64,000 nucleotides of DNA from Cycas panzhihuaensis (lineage: Eukaryota; Cycadophyta). Positions 22,876 to 33,977 of the stretch are shown here, in pieces. Made by a program: the position numbers and the translations under genes. How positions within the stretch are numbered: position 1 is the first letter of the stretch; each line of letters starts with the position of its first letter. The notes below the pieces were generated by a model, which made no database searches, was not told the origin of the DNA, and saw nothing but the letters and a program-made list of their open reading frames with translations. Location: the NCBI GenBank assembly GCA_023213395.1, contig CM041465.1, forward strand, positions 106,709,741-106,773,740. The letters run 5' to 3'.

Positions 22876-25258
22876 GAGAGGAGACTAGTTCCCTCTGTTC
22901 TGTTTGTAGCTGCTCAAGGAGATTCAAAGAAAGCCTACAAACCCTTGGTGACGACCTTCGCACTCCGAAGGGGATCCAAGGTTTGTTTGAAGACTTTTTC
23001 TTGCAAGTTCAAGCTACTGGAGCAATTTTAAAGGCTGGAGCAAATATATTTTTCAGATCTGAATTTTTTCAGACCTTGCCTAGAGTGCAGCATTCACTGT
23101 TTCTTCAAAAACAGTGATTTGTTTTTATTATTTTACTCAAAAAAATATTCCTCTGTAATTCAAGGCAGATATAGAGAGTTTTATGTGTTCTTTTTGGACT
23201 AAAAGGCAGATCCTCAATCACTGCACTCAGTCTGCACTTAATTTTCCACTGTTTTGGGTCATTTCTTACTAACAGAGCAATTTTTTTTGGACAAAATAAG
23301 TGCTTTCTCTTGCTGTCCTCTGTCTGACTTATGTTGTAGACTCTGTGAAGACTATTCAGTGGTTCTTTAGCTTCTGAAAATTTTTTGAGTAATTTTCACT
23401 CAATGGCAGCCCTCAAACCCCACAGGGAGAACTAAATCTGCTCTTGTGGGTATTTTGGAGCCTCCCACTCCTCAGGGAAGACCTGCACACACTCTCAATA
23501 GGCCCCAGGAACATTTTGGAAGCATCAAAAGCAAGTTCTAATGCCTGTTTAGACTGTGGTCTCTCCCTCCAGTGGTGCGCCCTCCATATAGTTCATCATC
23601 TTCATTCTCTGCGCAGGATCAACATCAACTGCTCAAACCCGAGCCAGGTCTTAGTCATCACCCTGCGTCCCTGCTCCCGAAGTGGCGCCTCGATCTTCGG
23701 CTCCTACGCGGAGATTTCTCCGTTTGAAATCCCACGGTCGTCGCCCATTTTCCGTCGCCGTTCAGCGAAATCACATTTTCGATCTTTTTTTCTCTTCTGT
23801 CAAAATTTTCATTTGAAAAACCTTTGTTTTTGAACTTTAAGTTATAAAAAGTGGAATATTCATTTTGAATGTTTTTGAACTTTAGTGAAAAACAACTAGA
23901 TCAAGATTTTTTAAGCATTTCTCTACATTAAAAGTGACTTTTTTTCTCTTTATTAAGTCAATTTTATAGTCAAGGCACTTTGCATAGTGACCTTGGTTTA
24001 AATTTTTATTAAGAGAAAAATCATCTTTTTTTGTATCTTTGGAGCTAAAAATCTTCTAAGTATTGAGTGATTTCATTAAATCACCAATATTAACTTCAAC
24101 TCACTCATTTGAAGACTCAAAAATACTTGTTTCAATGTTTTCAAAGGCTCCCTGCGTGGTGTCCTTATTGTTCAAGTTACAAAAAAAAAAAAAAAAATCA
24201 AATTTCAGCCGATGTTTTTTGGCTCTTCAAGCTTCTTTTAACACTTAATTAATGTTGCATAAGTGTTAATTGACCTTAAGTCAAGTGATTTTAAGTGTTT
24301 GCATATTGTAAAAAGTGATATTTATCACTATTTTCAAACACCTTTTTAAGGCACCTTGCATGGTGACGTAATGCCCTTAGTCACAATAAGGGCTCAAAAA
24401 ACACTTTGTAGTTAATAAAATCACTTCTCTTTTGATCGTTGGGACTATTTTAAAGTCCCAACACTTGGTGCTTGGTGTCCTATTTTTTGCAAGTGGTTCT
24501 CTTACCTTCACTTTTCAGCATTAAAAGGAACTCACTTGTATCTTCATCACAAGTTTTGCCTTGCTTCATTGAGTACTTAAGCACATTTTTCAAAGTACTT
24601 TTTTGCAAAACTTATTGTAATCAAGCATCTGGTTTTTACTTGGATCAACATGAGCACTACACTTCATTAAAGTGATTGTAATAACACTTCTAGTGTTCAT
24701 ATTGATGTACTAAAATTGCTTCCTTTTGAAGCCACTCTTTCATTGTAAAGCTTAATCAAGCATTCTTATAAGTACATCATCCAAGTAAATAAATCTAAGT
24801 TCACTTTAAAACTGCTAAAAAAGTGACTTAAAATCTTGTTGGAGAGGCCCGAAAAAGGTTCAAACCTTGCCTCTAAAATAACCTTAAGCTTGGTGCATTC
24901 CCTAGGGGACCAACCGACCAGACGTGCAGTCGATGCGACAATTAAGGTTGCTTGAGGGAAAGGAGGTTCGAAAAGGGTGTTATTGGGGTCATGAATCCCA
25001 AATGAAAGCATGGTACGTCCATGCAAATCAACCCTACCTGCCTTGTCCTAGATTTAACTTGGCCAACTATTGGATCTCCTCTATAAGATCAGAGTTGGAC
25101 CAACTCCATAGCCTAGTCCTCCAACCCTCATCATTCCATTCAGTTGTTGGATCTTCTAGTAAGATCAGGACTATTGGTTTCGTTAGAAAGTGGAACTTAA
25201 GCGACGAAAACTTTGAGTTTCCAAGTTATCTGCTAGCTTCAAGCTTTATAACTAAAAC
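22876..25258 (+). other. long leader of copia H
   Basis: About 2.4 kb. A GC-richer block at roughly 23440-23770 sits where G has its own, different block. Downstream (23930-24800) is again dense in CACTT/AAGTG motifs. The last 450 bp are clearly homologous to the end of the G leader (CCTTGCCTCTAAAATAACC near 24864 and 16511). No gene is claimed. Confidence 0.7.
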
Positions 25259-26063
25259 ATGGCTGCTATCAACATGCTAAATGCATGCACCATTCGATTA
25301 ACAGGTCAAGATAACTATCAAGAATGGAAGAGACTCACTTAATTTGCGATCATGAATGAATTTTGGAGTTATGTTTACGGAAGACTACCTCAACTGCACT
25401 GCATTATCAATGGCAATGTAACTGTGCAACCTGATGATGTTTTAGTTGTTGCTTGGGAAGCCAAAGATGAAATCACTTTGGCATTCTTTCATATGATTGT
25501 TGATGTGCATGTAGATCAAAACATTGCTTGTGCTAAAACTTCTAAGGAAGCTTGGGACATTTTGTCCTCATTGTATGAAAGGCGAGATGAAGCTCGCATT
25601 TTAATGGTTAAAGCCAAATTGTATTCTGTAAAGTTTGTCAAGCCAATGTCGGCTTTTCTTTCCTCCATCAAGGAAGTATGTAATGAGTTGAATACACTAG
25701 GTAGTCCAGCAACAAGAGATGAATTGATCACATCTATCAACAAAGCTTTGCCCAAGGACTACAATGGCTTCATATCATCTACTACAAGAGATGGTTCTCT
25801 CAAAAGAATGACATTCAATGAATTCGAAAGTCTACTACTTCAAGAAGAACAAATCTACACTAAAGATAATAAGGATGAACCATCTACATCTGGTGCATTC
25901 ACAGCCAACTCAAAGGCCAAACAGCACCCCAAACCTGCACTCTCAAAGCAGTTTGGGGACATGAACATTGGGTCCTCCAAGACCAATGTTGTATGTCATT
26001 ATTGTGGCAAGCCTGGCCACATAGCACCTGATTGTCGGAAAAAGCAAGCAGATCTTTATCAAT
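25259..26063 (+). pseudogene. copia H gag
   Basis: Start ATG at 25259 (MAAINMLNACTIRLTGQDNY). A TAA stop at about 25339-25341 follows EWKRLT; beyond it the frame is open from 25352 for 237 codons. Those codons include LYERRDEARILMVKAKLYS and a complete CCHC knuckle CHYCGKPGHIAPDC at about 25996. The frame ends in TAA at 26063. Apart from one nonsense codon this is the best-preserved gag of the A/G/H group. Confidence 0.92.
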
Positions 26064-27333
26064 AACAGCAGCAACCACGTCAACCAAATCAATGACAGCG
26101 TCGCCACAAGAATACCAACAAAGATTCCAAAGAATAAAGAACCCCTCGACCAAATCGAGGTGCCTATCGAGGAGGTCAAAGAGGAAGGGGGGGGTTTAGA
26201 GATGGCAATCAACACCACTTTAATCAGTTTGCAGATGAAGACAAACTATTTTGTGCATATCAAACATCCAAGGTTGATAAAACTTAGATTATTGATTCTG
26301 GAGCTTCACAACACATGACTGGAAGTGAAGAGCTCCTGACTGACATCAAGGAAGGTAAAGGTCAATCAGTGACCTTTGGGAACAATCAATCTGTTAATGG
26401 ACTCCATTTCATTCTTCATCAAATCCTTCCTCTTCATTTCCCGATGGCAATGCCTACTTCATACCTTCAATGGACAAGAACTTACTATCTGTTAGCAAGT
26501 TGGACAAGCAACAGATGAGTGTCTTGTAGAAATGGGAAATCTGTAATCAATGGCAAAGATGACCAAGCAGTAGCTGTTAGATATGAGGATCAAGGCCTCC
26601 ACAAATTGGATGCAAATAATATAACACTTGATTCTGCTTACTCTGGTTCACTTGTCACTCCATACTTGTCCAAGATGCAACTTTGTCATCAACGTCTAGG
26701 CCATTTGAGCTTAGACAATTTGAGGCAGATGATCAACAAGAATATGGTACATGGGCTTCCAAAGATCTATGGCACAAAATGTCTTTGTGAAGCATGCATT
26801 ATGGGGACTCAGCATCGCTTGCCTTTCCCTAAAGGCAAAGCATGACGTGCATCACATCCTGTGCAGCTGATACACTCAGATTTGTGTGGACCTATGTCCA
26901 CCGCATCTTTTGGAGGAGCTTTGTATTACATCTCCTTCATTGATGACTTTTCTCACAAAGTCTGGGTCTACTTCATCAAGCACAAGTCTAAAGATTTTTC
27001 TAAATTCAAAGAATTCAAGCTTGAAGTAGAAAATGAGTCTGGCCACTCAATCAAAACATTAAGGACAGACAATGGAGGTGAATTTACTTCAAATGAATTC
27101 ACCCAATACTGCAAGGATAACGGCATTCGGAGACAACTGACTATTCCTCACACTCCTCAACAAAATGGGGTCTCCAAACGAATGAACAGAACTTTGGCTA
27201 ATAAAGCCAAAGCAATGATGCATGCACAAGGACTCACTCGAGCTTACTGGGCAGAGGCATTTCACACAGCTGCCTATGTGGCCAATCGCAGTCCAACTAC
27301 AGCAGTCACCGATATCACACCCAAGGAGGCATG
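26064..27333 (+). pseudogene. copia H protease and truncated integrase
   Basis: The protease motif IIDSGASQHMTGSEELL begins near 26290, after a TAG in place of the Trp codon. A frame change occurs near 26395. The pre-integrase segment QRLGHLSLDNLRQMINKNMV is at about 26690. Integrase from 26861 reads HSDLCGPMSTASF, FIDDFSHKVWVYF, RTDNGGEF and PQQNGVSKRMN, in which the usual Glu is Lys. Homology ends at 27333 and the frame runs into unrelated sequence. Confidence 0.9.
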
Positions 27334-27839
27334 TAAGAGGATCTTGAAAAGGCAAACTGAGTTGTTAATAACTACAATATAGATAAGGAAGATGATGAAG
27401 ATAGTACCGATGATGCAAATGAAAAGGTATGTCAAGAAATTGAAAAAATTACCAATGAAGGTGATGAAATTACTCTTGAATGTGTTGTTGGCATTGCTAA
27501 GCATAATGAGGTTGATAATTTGGACACTAATAAAGATAATCAACCAATAGAAATGTCCCTAAATGAATCTATTGCTTTAGGGGAGGATGAAGTCAAATCT
27601 GCTTGTTCTTTTAAAGATTTTGTTGAGTCAATTCCTTATTCAATTATTGGTTACAATACCAATTATTCACAAGTTGATGAGGACTTTCCAACAAAAGTTG
27701 AAAGAATTATTGTTGGAAGTACTAATAAAAAAGGAGAACACATACAGGATGTGGATATTGATGATCATATTTCCAATGATGTTGATTCTTCTTTTGTTGA
27801 CTTATCTTTTAAATTTTGACATTGGTTCAATAGATCCTA
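27334..27839 (+). pseudogene. element D acidic ORF fragment
   Basis: Plus-strand sequence is nearly free of stops across this interval. It encodes a strongly acidic, Ile/Asn-rich protein segment (KEDDEDSTDDANEK, CSFKDFVESIPYSIIGYN). Codons from 27520 to 27819 are open. It continues, after removal of I and one frame change, into the conserved part at 33130. It has no recognised domain and no homology to gag-pol that I can see. It is probably the middle of the ORF shared by the C/D/F family. Confidence 0.55.
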
Positions 27840-28072
27840 TGTTGGAAATCAGAGGAAAAATAGAACAAGATTTGTACAGAGAAGAGAAAGCGTTGTGTTT
27901 TCATTGAGATTTAGTCTCCTTAAATATACATCAACAATGTGACCGTTACATATTGAAATGTAACCGATCAGTCTAAGACTGCCAAGTGTCACAATCTTAT
28001 ATTGGGGTTACATTTGAGGGTGGTCTCAACATGACCCCCTTTCTTACTTAGATAAAACATTACATACCAACA
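27840..28072 (-). repeat. 3' LTR of copia I (polypurine tract 28073-28091)
   Basis: Plus-strand reading TGTTGGAAATCAGAGG to TACATACCAACA. CCCTCTCTTAATGTTTTA beside it is the complement of the polypurine tract. Confidence 0.95.
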
Positions 28073-28079
28073 CCCTCTC

Positions 28080-29577
28080 TTAATGTTTTATCTCTAACAG
28101 TCTCATTTTGTTTCTTAAATATTTAAGCCTTTCTTTTCCAAGAGGCTTTGTCAGGAGATCTGCAACTTGTTCGGCTGAGGGACAGTACTCCAAGTCAATT
28201 TCTTTATTATGTACCTTTTCTCTTATGAAATGATGGTGAACTTCAATATGCTTGGTTCTTGCATGCAGGATTGGATTTTTGGTTAGCTTGATAGCACTAT
28301 GATTGTCGCACTTCAAGGAAGTTGCCTTTTTTTGTTGTTGATCCAGGTCTAGCAGAAGTTATCTTAACCAAATAGCTTCACAAGTTGCTAACACAGCTGC
28401 TTTGTATTCTGCTTCTGTAGAAGAGAGAGCAACTGTAGCTTGTTTCTTACTACACCAGGAGATTGCTGATGACCCTAAGAAGAAACAATATCCACTGGTG
28501 GATTTCCTTTGTTCTTTATCTCCAGCCCAGTCGGAGTCACAATACCCTAACACTTCGATCAAGCATCCCTTTAGGTATACTAACTTAAGATCTATTGTTC
28601 CTTTAAGATATCTGAAAAATTCTTTTTGCAGCCTGCCAATGTCTCAATTTTGGATTTTGCATGTATCTGGATATTAGTCTTACTAAATAGGATATGTCAG
28701 GCCCGGTGGCTGTCAAATAAATTAGACTTCCAATCATTTGTCTATATAAAGTGACATCAGCATCGTTTTCCATATTATCTGCCATTAAGTCACAGTTTGT
28801 TTCCATGGGCGTTGTACACGGGTTGCAGTTCTCCATCTGAAATCGAACAAGCAAATTTTTGATGTAGTTGCTCTGGGACAAGGTTATGTAATTTTGATAT
28901 TGACCTATTTCCAATCCCAAGTAATAATTCAGCAAACCCAAGTCTGTTATTTCAAATTTCTGTTAAAGTTGATCTTTGATGTCTTTGATTCCTCCTTCAT
29001 CATTTCCAATAAGAAGCATATCATCAACATAGACAACAATTATTGTTACCTTGTCATTCTTTTTCCTTATGTAGAGGCTGGAGTCGGAGTTGCATCGATT
29101 GAACTTATTTTCTTCAAGGAAATGATCTAATTTGACATACCAAGCCCGCAGTGCTTGTTTTAGACTATACAGAGCCTTTTTTAATCTGCAGACCAGATTT
29201 TCTTATCCTTTTTCAATGTACCCTTCAGGTTGTTGCATGTAGACTTCTTCTTCTAATTCACCATTTAAGAAGGCGCTTTTTACGTCCAATTGAGAGATTT
29301 TCCAATTTTGTGCTGCAGCCAAAGCTATTACTGTTCTCACAGTGTTCATTTTTACTCTTTGGAGAAAGTTTCATCAAAATCTACACCTGCTGTTTGTGTA
29401 TATCCTTTTGCGACTAATCTTGCTTTATACTTTTCTACCTTACCATCCATTCCCCTTTTTGTTTTGTAAACCCATTTGCAGCTTATAGCAGATTTGTTGG
29501 CAGGTAGTTGTACTAATTCCCATGTCTGATTCTTTCTGATTGAATTCATTTCATTGTCCATTGCAACTTTCCATTCT
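28080..29577 (-). pseudogene. copia I reverse transcriptase and RNase H
   Basis: Minus-strand RT begins with a WELVQLPANKSAISCKWVYK segment near 29520 and runs through KYKARLVAKGYTQTAGVDFDE near 29410. The catalytic box VVYVDDMLL near 29020 is intact. MGLLNYYLGLEIGQ (28941), TTPMETNCDL and RNase H follow, with DSDWAGDKEQRKSTSGYCFFLG at 28540 and HARTKHIEVHHHFIREK near 28260. The protein ends LLEIKH just before the polypurine tract. Frames break near 29352 and 28603. Confidence 0.92.
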
Positions 29578-30691
29578 TGACGATCTTTTGCTTCTTGAAA
29601 GCTTTGAGGTTCGACTTTGCTTAGTAGAGCTTTTGACCTTTGCCCTCTTGTTTTCTGTTCTATTACATTACTTTTCCCTTCCTCAATTGTTTTAATATAC
29701 CATTTTGGCAACCTTTTCTGTCTTCGTGAGTCTTCCTTCCCACTGGAGGCTTCTGTTACTTGATCTGGATTAATTTCACTTGTTGATGATGGGTGAGCTG
29801 CCCCTTCTTCTAAAGTAGTCTCGGATTCATTCTCTTGCTCAGCTTCTGGTGCTCCTTCTTCTGAAGTGATCTCTGATTTATTTTCCTGCTCAACTTCTTG
29901 TGTCTCTTCTTCTGATTCATTTTCAGTGTTTCTAACAGCTTCTTGTTCAATTCCCTTTTCACCCCCTTCTATTATTCTGATTTGTGAAGATTCAATAGAA
30001 TCTTCTTCATTAAAAACGACATCTCTGCTTACATAGATTTTGTTAGTTTTAGGATCTATGCATTTATAGGCTTTTGAATTTTTACTGTAGCCTATCAAAA
30101 TGCATTCTATGCTTTTTGCATCCAATTTGGATCTTTTTTTATCAGGAATATGAACAAACGCTTGACTACCAAAAACTTTGAGAAGACTTACATCGGGTTT
30201 TTTTCTTGTCCAAGCTTCTTCTGGAGTGATATCCTTCAAAGCTTTTGTGGGACTTCTATTTATTAAGTAACAAGCCGTGCTTACTGCCTCTGCCCAATAG
30301 GATTTTGGTATATTTTTTTCATAACCCATACTTCGAGCCATTTCCATTAGAGTTCTATTCTTCCTTTCGGCTACTCCATTCGACTGAGGAGTGTAAGGAG
30401 TTGTAATCCGTCTTCGAATTCCTCGATCCCTGCAGTAATTTAGAAACTCCTTCGAAATATATTCTCCTCCTCCATCTGACCTGATACATTTAATTTTCGT
30501 CCCTGACTCTAGTTCATACGCTTTAAATTCTTTGAATGTTTCAAAGACTTCTGACTTATTATGTAAGAAATATACCCATATTTTCCGAGTGAAATCATCA
30601 ATGAAAGTTAAAAATATACATATCCGTTAATTGTGAGAGGTGTAATTGGACCACAAATATCAGATGTATCAATTCTAACTCGATGAGCTCT
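29578..30691 (-). pseudogene. copia I integrase and acidic linker
   Basis: The integrase core is recognisable on the minus strand from about 30680 (CGPITPLTINGY), with a frameshift near 30620. PQSNGVAERKNRTLMEMA at about 30400-30340 keeps the catalytic Glu. SYWAEAVSTACYLINRSP and the conserved GYSKNSKAYKC segment follow. The linker to RT (about 29980-29760) is very acidic and contains two imperfect copies of an EQEN-SE-T-EEGA unit. A TGA in place of the Trp codon separates it from the upstream frame. Confidence 0.9.
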
Positions 30692-31513
30692 TCAGACACT
30701 TTCTTTAAAAGGATGTCTATGCTGTTTGCCTAGTTGACAGCCTTTACATACAAAGTTATCTGATGAAATGCTAGGTAAACCATTCACCATTCCTGATTTT
30801 TCCATTAGTTTTAGTGAGTCAATTGAGAGATGCCCATACCTCAAATGCCAAGCTTTATTATTAGATTTAGAAGCAGTACAAGCTTTTACTTCCAAGTAAG
30901 GAAGTGCAGGATCTGACAGAAGTTTATAAAGATCATTGCATCTTACTCCTTTTGCAATAATTTTTCCATCTCTCTTCATATCTAGAATATGACAGTTCCC
31001 TTCTTCATCGAAAATGGTTCTCAACCCTTTTTTACTTAATTGAGAGACAGAGAAAAGGTTCATTTTCAGACCAGGAACAAACAAGACGTTTCCGATCTTT
31101 TTTGCATTCCCATCCAAATTTACAGAAATAGTTCCAATCCCTTTTATATCAAGGGAATACTTATCACCCAATTCTACTGATTTGTCTATATTGCAGGATT
31201 TCAGAGTTTCAAACCATTCTTCTCGATTTGTCATATGTTTGGAAGCTCCTGAATCTATATACCATATGTTCTTGTCTTTCATACTGGTGGCCAGGGCAGT
31301 GATGAAGGCAGTCTCTTCTTCCTCTTCTTCATCTTTTTCTTTACTATAGCCTCCAACGGATCGTTTTCCTTTCTGAATTTCACTTCGTCTTTGTGGACAC
31401 TGATAAGGATAGTGCCCGCTTTGTCCGCAATAGCAGCATATATCAAAGATTCTACAGTTGTTGGCGAAATGTCCGGTTCTTCCACAGTTGAAAGCAGACT
31501 GCTTTTCTGCCAC
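30692..31513 (-). pseudogene. copia I zinc knuckles, protease, GAG-pre-integrase
   Basis: An open frame of 273 codons. Two adjacent CCHC knuckles are seen (FNCGRTGHFANNC, whose first Cys lies in the overlapping upstream frame, and CYCGQSGHYPYQC). The protease follows with WYIDSGASKHMTNREEWF, active-site DSGA intact. Then come GNVLFVPGLKMNLFSVSQL and the pre-integrase motif WHLRYGHLSIDSLKLM with CKGCQLGKQH. The frame ends at a TGA where relatives have Trp (ESV-stop against ESEWRA in E). Confidence 0.92.
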
Positions 31514-32235
31514 GTCCCTGTCCTCTTGGATTTTGCCAGCGTCCTCGTCCCCTGAAATCTAGTGTTCCGCTTTGTCCTCGAAATTGATGTCTTCCTCTTG
31601 ACCCTAGGTTTAGTCTGGATGCAAAGGCATCCTCCAATTCTGATGTGCTTTCATACCTTTTGTTTCTTTGTTCTTGTCTTAATAATAAACCTGTCAATTC
31701 ATCAAGAGTTAACTTATCTAATCTATCACTATCTGTGATAGTGTTGACGATTGTGTCAAATGATTTTGGTAATCTTGAAGTCACAATTTCCACTAGATCT
31801 TGTTCAGAAATTAGACCTCTGGCACTCGAGATTATTTCGAATAGTAATAATCTTATGCATAAACTCCGTTACATCTTCATTTTCTTTCATATGAAGCTTG
31901 TACAACTCTTCTTTGAGAGCAATTATTCTTGCCTTATTTTTTTGTCCATACAAATTTTCTAAACATTTCCAAATTTCAGATGCCAGATTCAATTTTTCAA
32001 CATAAATCAGAACTGAATCGGAAATTGACATTTTCAAGGTAAGAATACCTATATTATTCCTTTCTTCCCAGTTCCCTAGCTTAGCATCACCATCAGCAGG
32101 ACGTTTTTCGGTTCCTTCAGCAATGCCCCATGCATTTTTGACCCTTAGAATTGTTTCCACCTTAATTTTCCAGACATGGTAGTTGGAACCAGTCAATTTC
32201 TCTGGTTTAAGCAAGGAGATGAGTGTGGAAGACAT
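31452..32235 (-). pseudogene. copia I gag
   Basis: The start is taken at 32235 (MSSTLISLLKPEKLTG), the first Met after the leader and equivalent to E's start; the longer open frame to 32337 has no homologous support. It continues KIKVETILRVKNAWGIAEG, ENLYGQKNKARIIALKEELY and KLHMKENEDVTEFMHKI. A frameshift near 31810 moves to LPKSFDTIVNTITDSDRLD. Another near 31500 moves into the zinc-knuckle frame. It packages element RNA when functional. Confidence 0.9.
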
Positions 32236-32880
32236 TATTCTCAAAGACAGGAAGCAGTTTTGGGGTCTGGACAGTACTATTATACAGAATTCCGTACGAA
32301 ACCCTAAGTGCACGGATGAAAATAAAGTGTACCTCAAACTGTAGATATTTCAGGCACCTATTTAGATCTGAAGACGGATTTGTAAAAAAGTTCCTCAGAA
32401 GGGAGAAACTGGCCCCAAAAGAGAAAAGCTGCTAGGCGTAAACTCGGATTTTGAGAAAATCAAGATGAAAATCTTAGAAAAAATCTCCGAAATTGGTTGG
32501 AAACTCAAAGTATTATTGCTGAGAAGGATTTGAGACTGACATTCCCGATTTTGTGAGCAGATCGAAGAGATTTCTAAGCTAAAGTCTTCAAATCCGCGCG
32601 GAATGGTTCGGGCTCTATTTGGCCTGGAAAACGTCTCCAGATGACTCTGCTGCAGAAGAAAAAAATGTTCTCCGTGCTTCGATCTATCTTTCCACCAAAT
32701 TTCACTTCGATCTGACAACTTTGAAAAAATCACGTCCGTACAGGTTTGTACAGTTCCGTACACCAGAGTATTAATGACCTTTTGCAGAACTGGGACTCTA
32801 TCCTCCTTGTCTCCTTCTTAGACCTTTGATTGGATTATCTTTGACAGAAGAATTCACCTCCAAAGAAGCAGTTGAGATTG
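32236..32880 (-). other. leader of copia I
   Basis: Untranslated region between PBS and gag. Open frames here are short and show no domain. Its equivalent in E is 12009-12702. Confidence 0.75.
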
Positions 32881-32896
32881 ACCTGCTCTGATACCA
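32881..32896 (-). other. primer-binding site of I
   Basis: ACCTGCTCTGATACCA is the complement of TGGTATCAGAGCAGGT and abuts the 5' LTR. Confidence 0.94.
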
Positions 32897-33129
32897 TGTT
32901 GGAAATCAGAGGAAAAATAGAACAAGATTTGTACAGAGAAAAGAAAGAGTTGTGTTTTCATTGAAATTTAGTCTCCTTAAATATACATCAACAATGTGAC
33001 CGTTACATATTGAAATGTAACCGATCAGTCTAAGACTGCCAAGTGTCACAATCTTATATTGGGGTTACATTTGAGGGTGGTCTCAACATGACCCCCTTTC
33101 TTACTTAGATAAAACATTACATACCAACA
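32897..33129 (-). repeat. 5' LTR of copia I
   Basis: 233 bp. It differs from the 3' copy at three sites by eye (AAAAGA/AGAAGA, AAAGAG/AAAGCG, TGAAAT/TGAGAT). Confidence 0.95.
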
Positions 33130-33511
33130 TCCTAATCATACTCATGTTGAAGAAAATGAAGACAAACAGGTGATGATTAAACCCTTGATTGAAGACAAGC
33201 TTGATATAAACCACAAGTTTCAAGATGTTTTTGATGAATACATATAGGATCACCTGACGGATCTACACCAAACCCAAGTTGATTTGACCATGGTCTACTA
33301 CATATTTTACATGATGAAGGATTCATTCTTGCACATGAAGATGAAGAAAGTTAAGCTCAAGTACCATCACTCTAGAAGACTACTTCAAGAACAACACTGC
33401 AGGAACCAAGGTGAAGATCAAAGTGAAGATATTGTTTTCAAGACCATTCCAAGATCAAAGTGTTGTAAATTCAAAACAATGCCTCATGTGGAGTCATATG
33501 TCAACCCATAG
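33130..33511 (+). pseudogene. element D, C-terminal part of the C/D/F conserved ORF
   Basis: Plus-strand reading gives FQDVFDEYI, a stop at 33246-33248, then DHLTDLHQTQVDL, MMKDSFLHMKMKKVKLKY and EDIVFKTIPRSKCCKFK. F reads VFDEYMQDHVQL, MSKDSQLHMKLKEAKLED and QDMVFKTFPRSRRWRFK in the same order, so the protein sequence is conserved between two independent elements. No known domain is recognised. The C-terminus is basic. One stop codon makes this copy a pseudogene. Confidence 0.7.
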
Positions 33512-33568
33512 TACTTAGTATCATGATTCAATTTTGTTGTTGTCTTGATATTAAACATTTAGAAGAGG

Positions 33569-33977
33569 TGTTGGATGTTAATGTTTAATGTGTAAGTCTC
33601 CAAAGTGTTTAGGTGAATGTCATATCTAGGAGCCAATATTATAATACCAGTGTATTGCACACTTGTGCAAGTAAGTGGCCATTAGGTTATTAGTCAACAA
33701 GTAGGTGATATGTCATTGGTTGTATTGGAGGTCATTTGTCTCACATGTAACCCAAGTCTTACTACTCTCTCTCCCTTATGATGTATAAATAAGCGGTTGA
33801 GATAGAGTAGATGGCATTGAGTCAATATGGAGTTCATTATGATATTATTGTTGTGGAGTCATTGTGATGAAGTCACTTTCACTATGAGTTAATGCTATCA
33901 TATCATGTTCATGAGATTTTGTTCTGTTGCTCTTGATATTAAATGATCTTGAATGATTTCCATTAAATATTTTAATA
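33569..33977 (+). repeat. 3' LTR of element D (polypurine tract about 33555-33568)
   Basis: 409 bp, TGTTGGATGTTAATG to TATTTTAATA. The terminal CA has become TA. GATGTATAAATAAG near 33780 is the TATA region. The preceding tract reads ACATTTAGAAGAGG, a mutated form of the C and F tract. Confidence 0.92.

Larger units (their letters stand above)
22307..27333 (+). mobile_element. Ty1/copia retrotransposon H, 3' half missing
   Basis: A complete 5' LTR, PBS, leader, gag, protease and the N-terminal two thirds of integrase are present. Homology to A stops at about 27333, where H reads ACACCCAAGGAGGCATG and then changes to D-type sequence. No RT, RNase H or 3' LTR of H follows, so the remainder was deleted, perhaps with part of D. 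Base 22302-22306 is GAATC; no matching right-hand TSD exists because of the deletion. Confidence 0.92.
27840..33129 (-). mobile_element. Ty1/copia retrotransposon I, nested in D (young)
   Basis: Two 233-bp LTRs (27840-28072, 32897-33129) differ at three positions by eye. Perfect TSDs TCCTA lie at 27835-27839 and 33130-33134. Minus-strand order is PBS, gag, two CCHC knuckles, PR, IN, RT, RH, polypurine tract. It keeps DSGA, NGVAERKNR and YVDD. A nonsense codon and several frameshifts still break the polyprotein. It is the same broad lineage as E and O. Confidence 0.95.
13446..33977 (+). mobile_element. non-autonomous LTR element D, nested in C and itself split
   Basis: LTRs at 13446-13849 and 33569-33977 are flanked by perfect TSDs GTTCC (13441-13445 and 33978-33982). 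D's own interior is 13850-13974, 21609-22306, 27334-27839 and 33130-33568, about 1.8 kb, with possible loss beside H. There is no gag-pol. It carries an acidic ORF and the C-terminal part of the ORF shared with C and F. LTRs differ at about 30 positions by eye. It is a relative of C that jumped into C. Confidence 0.9.

Noticed and set aside
24180-24200. Poly-A run as a retroposed gene tail
   Set aside because: It lies inside the H leader with no upstream coding sequence or flanking duplication.
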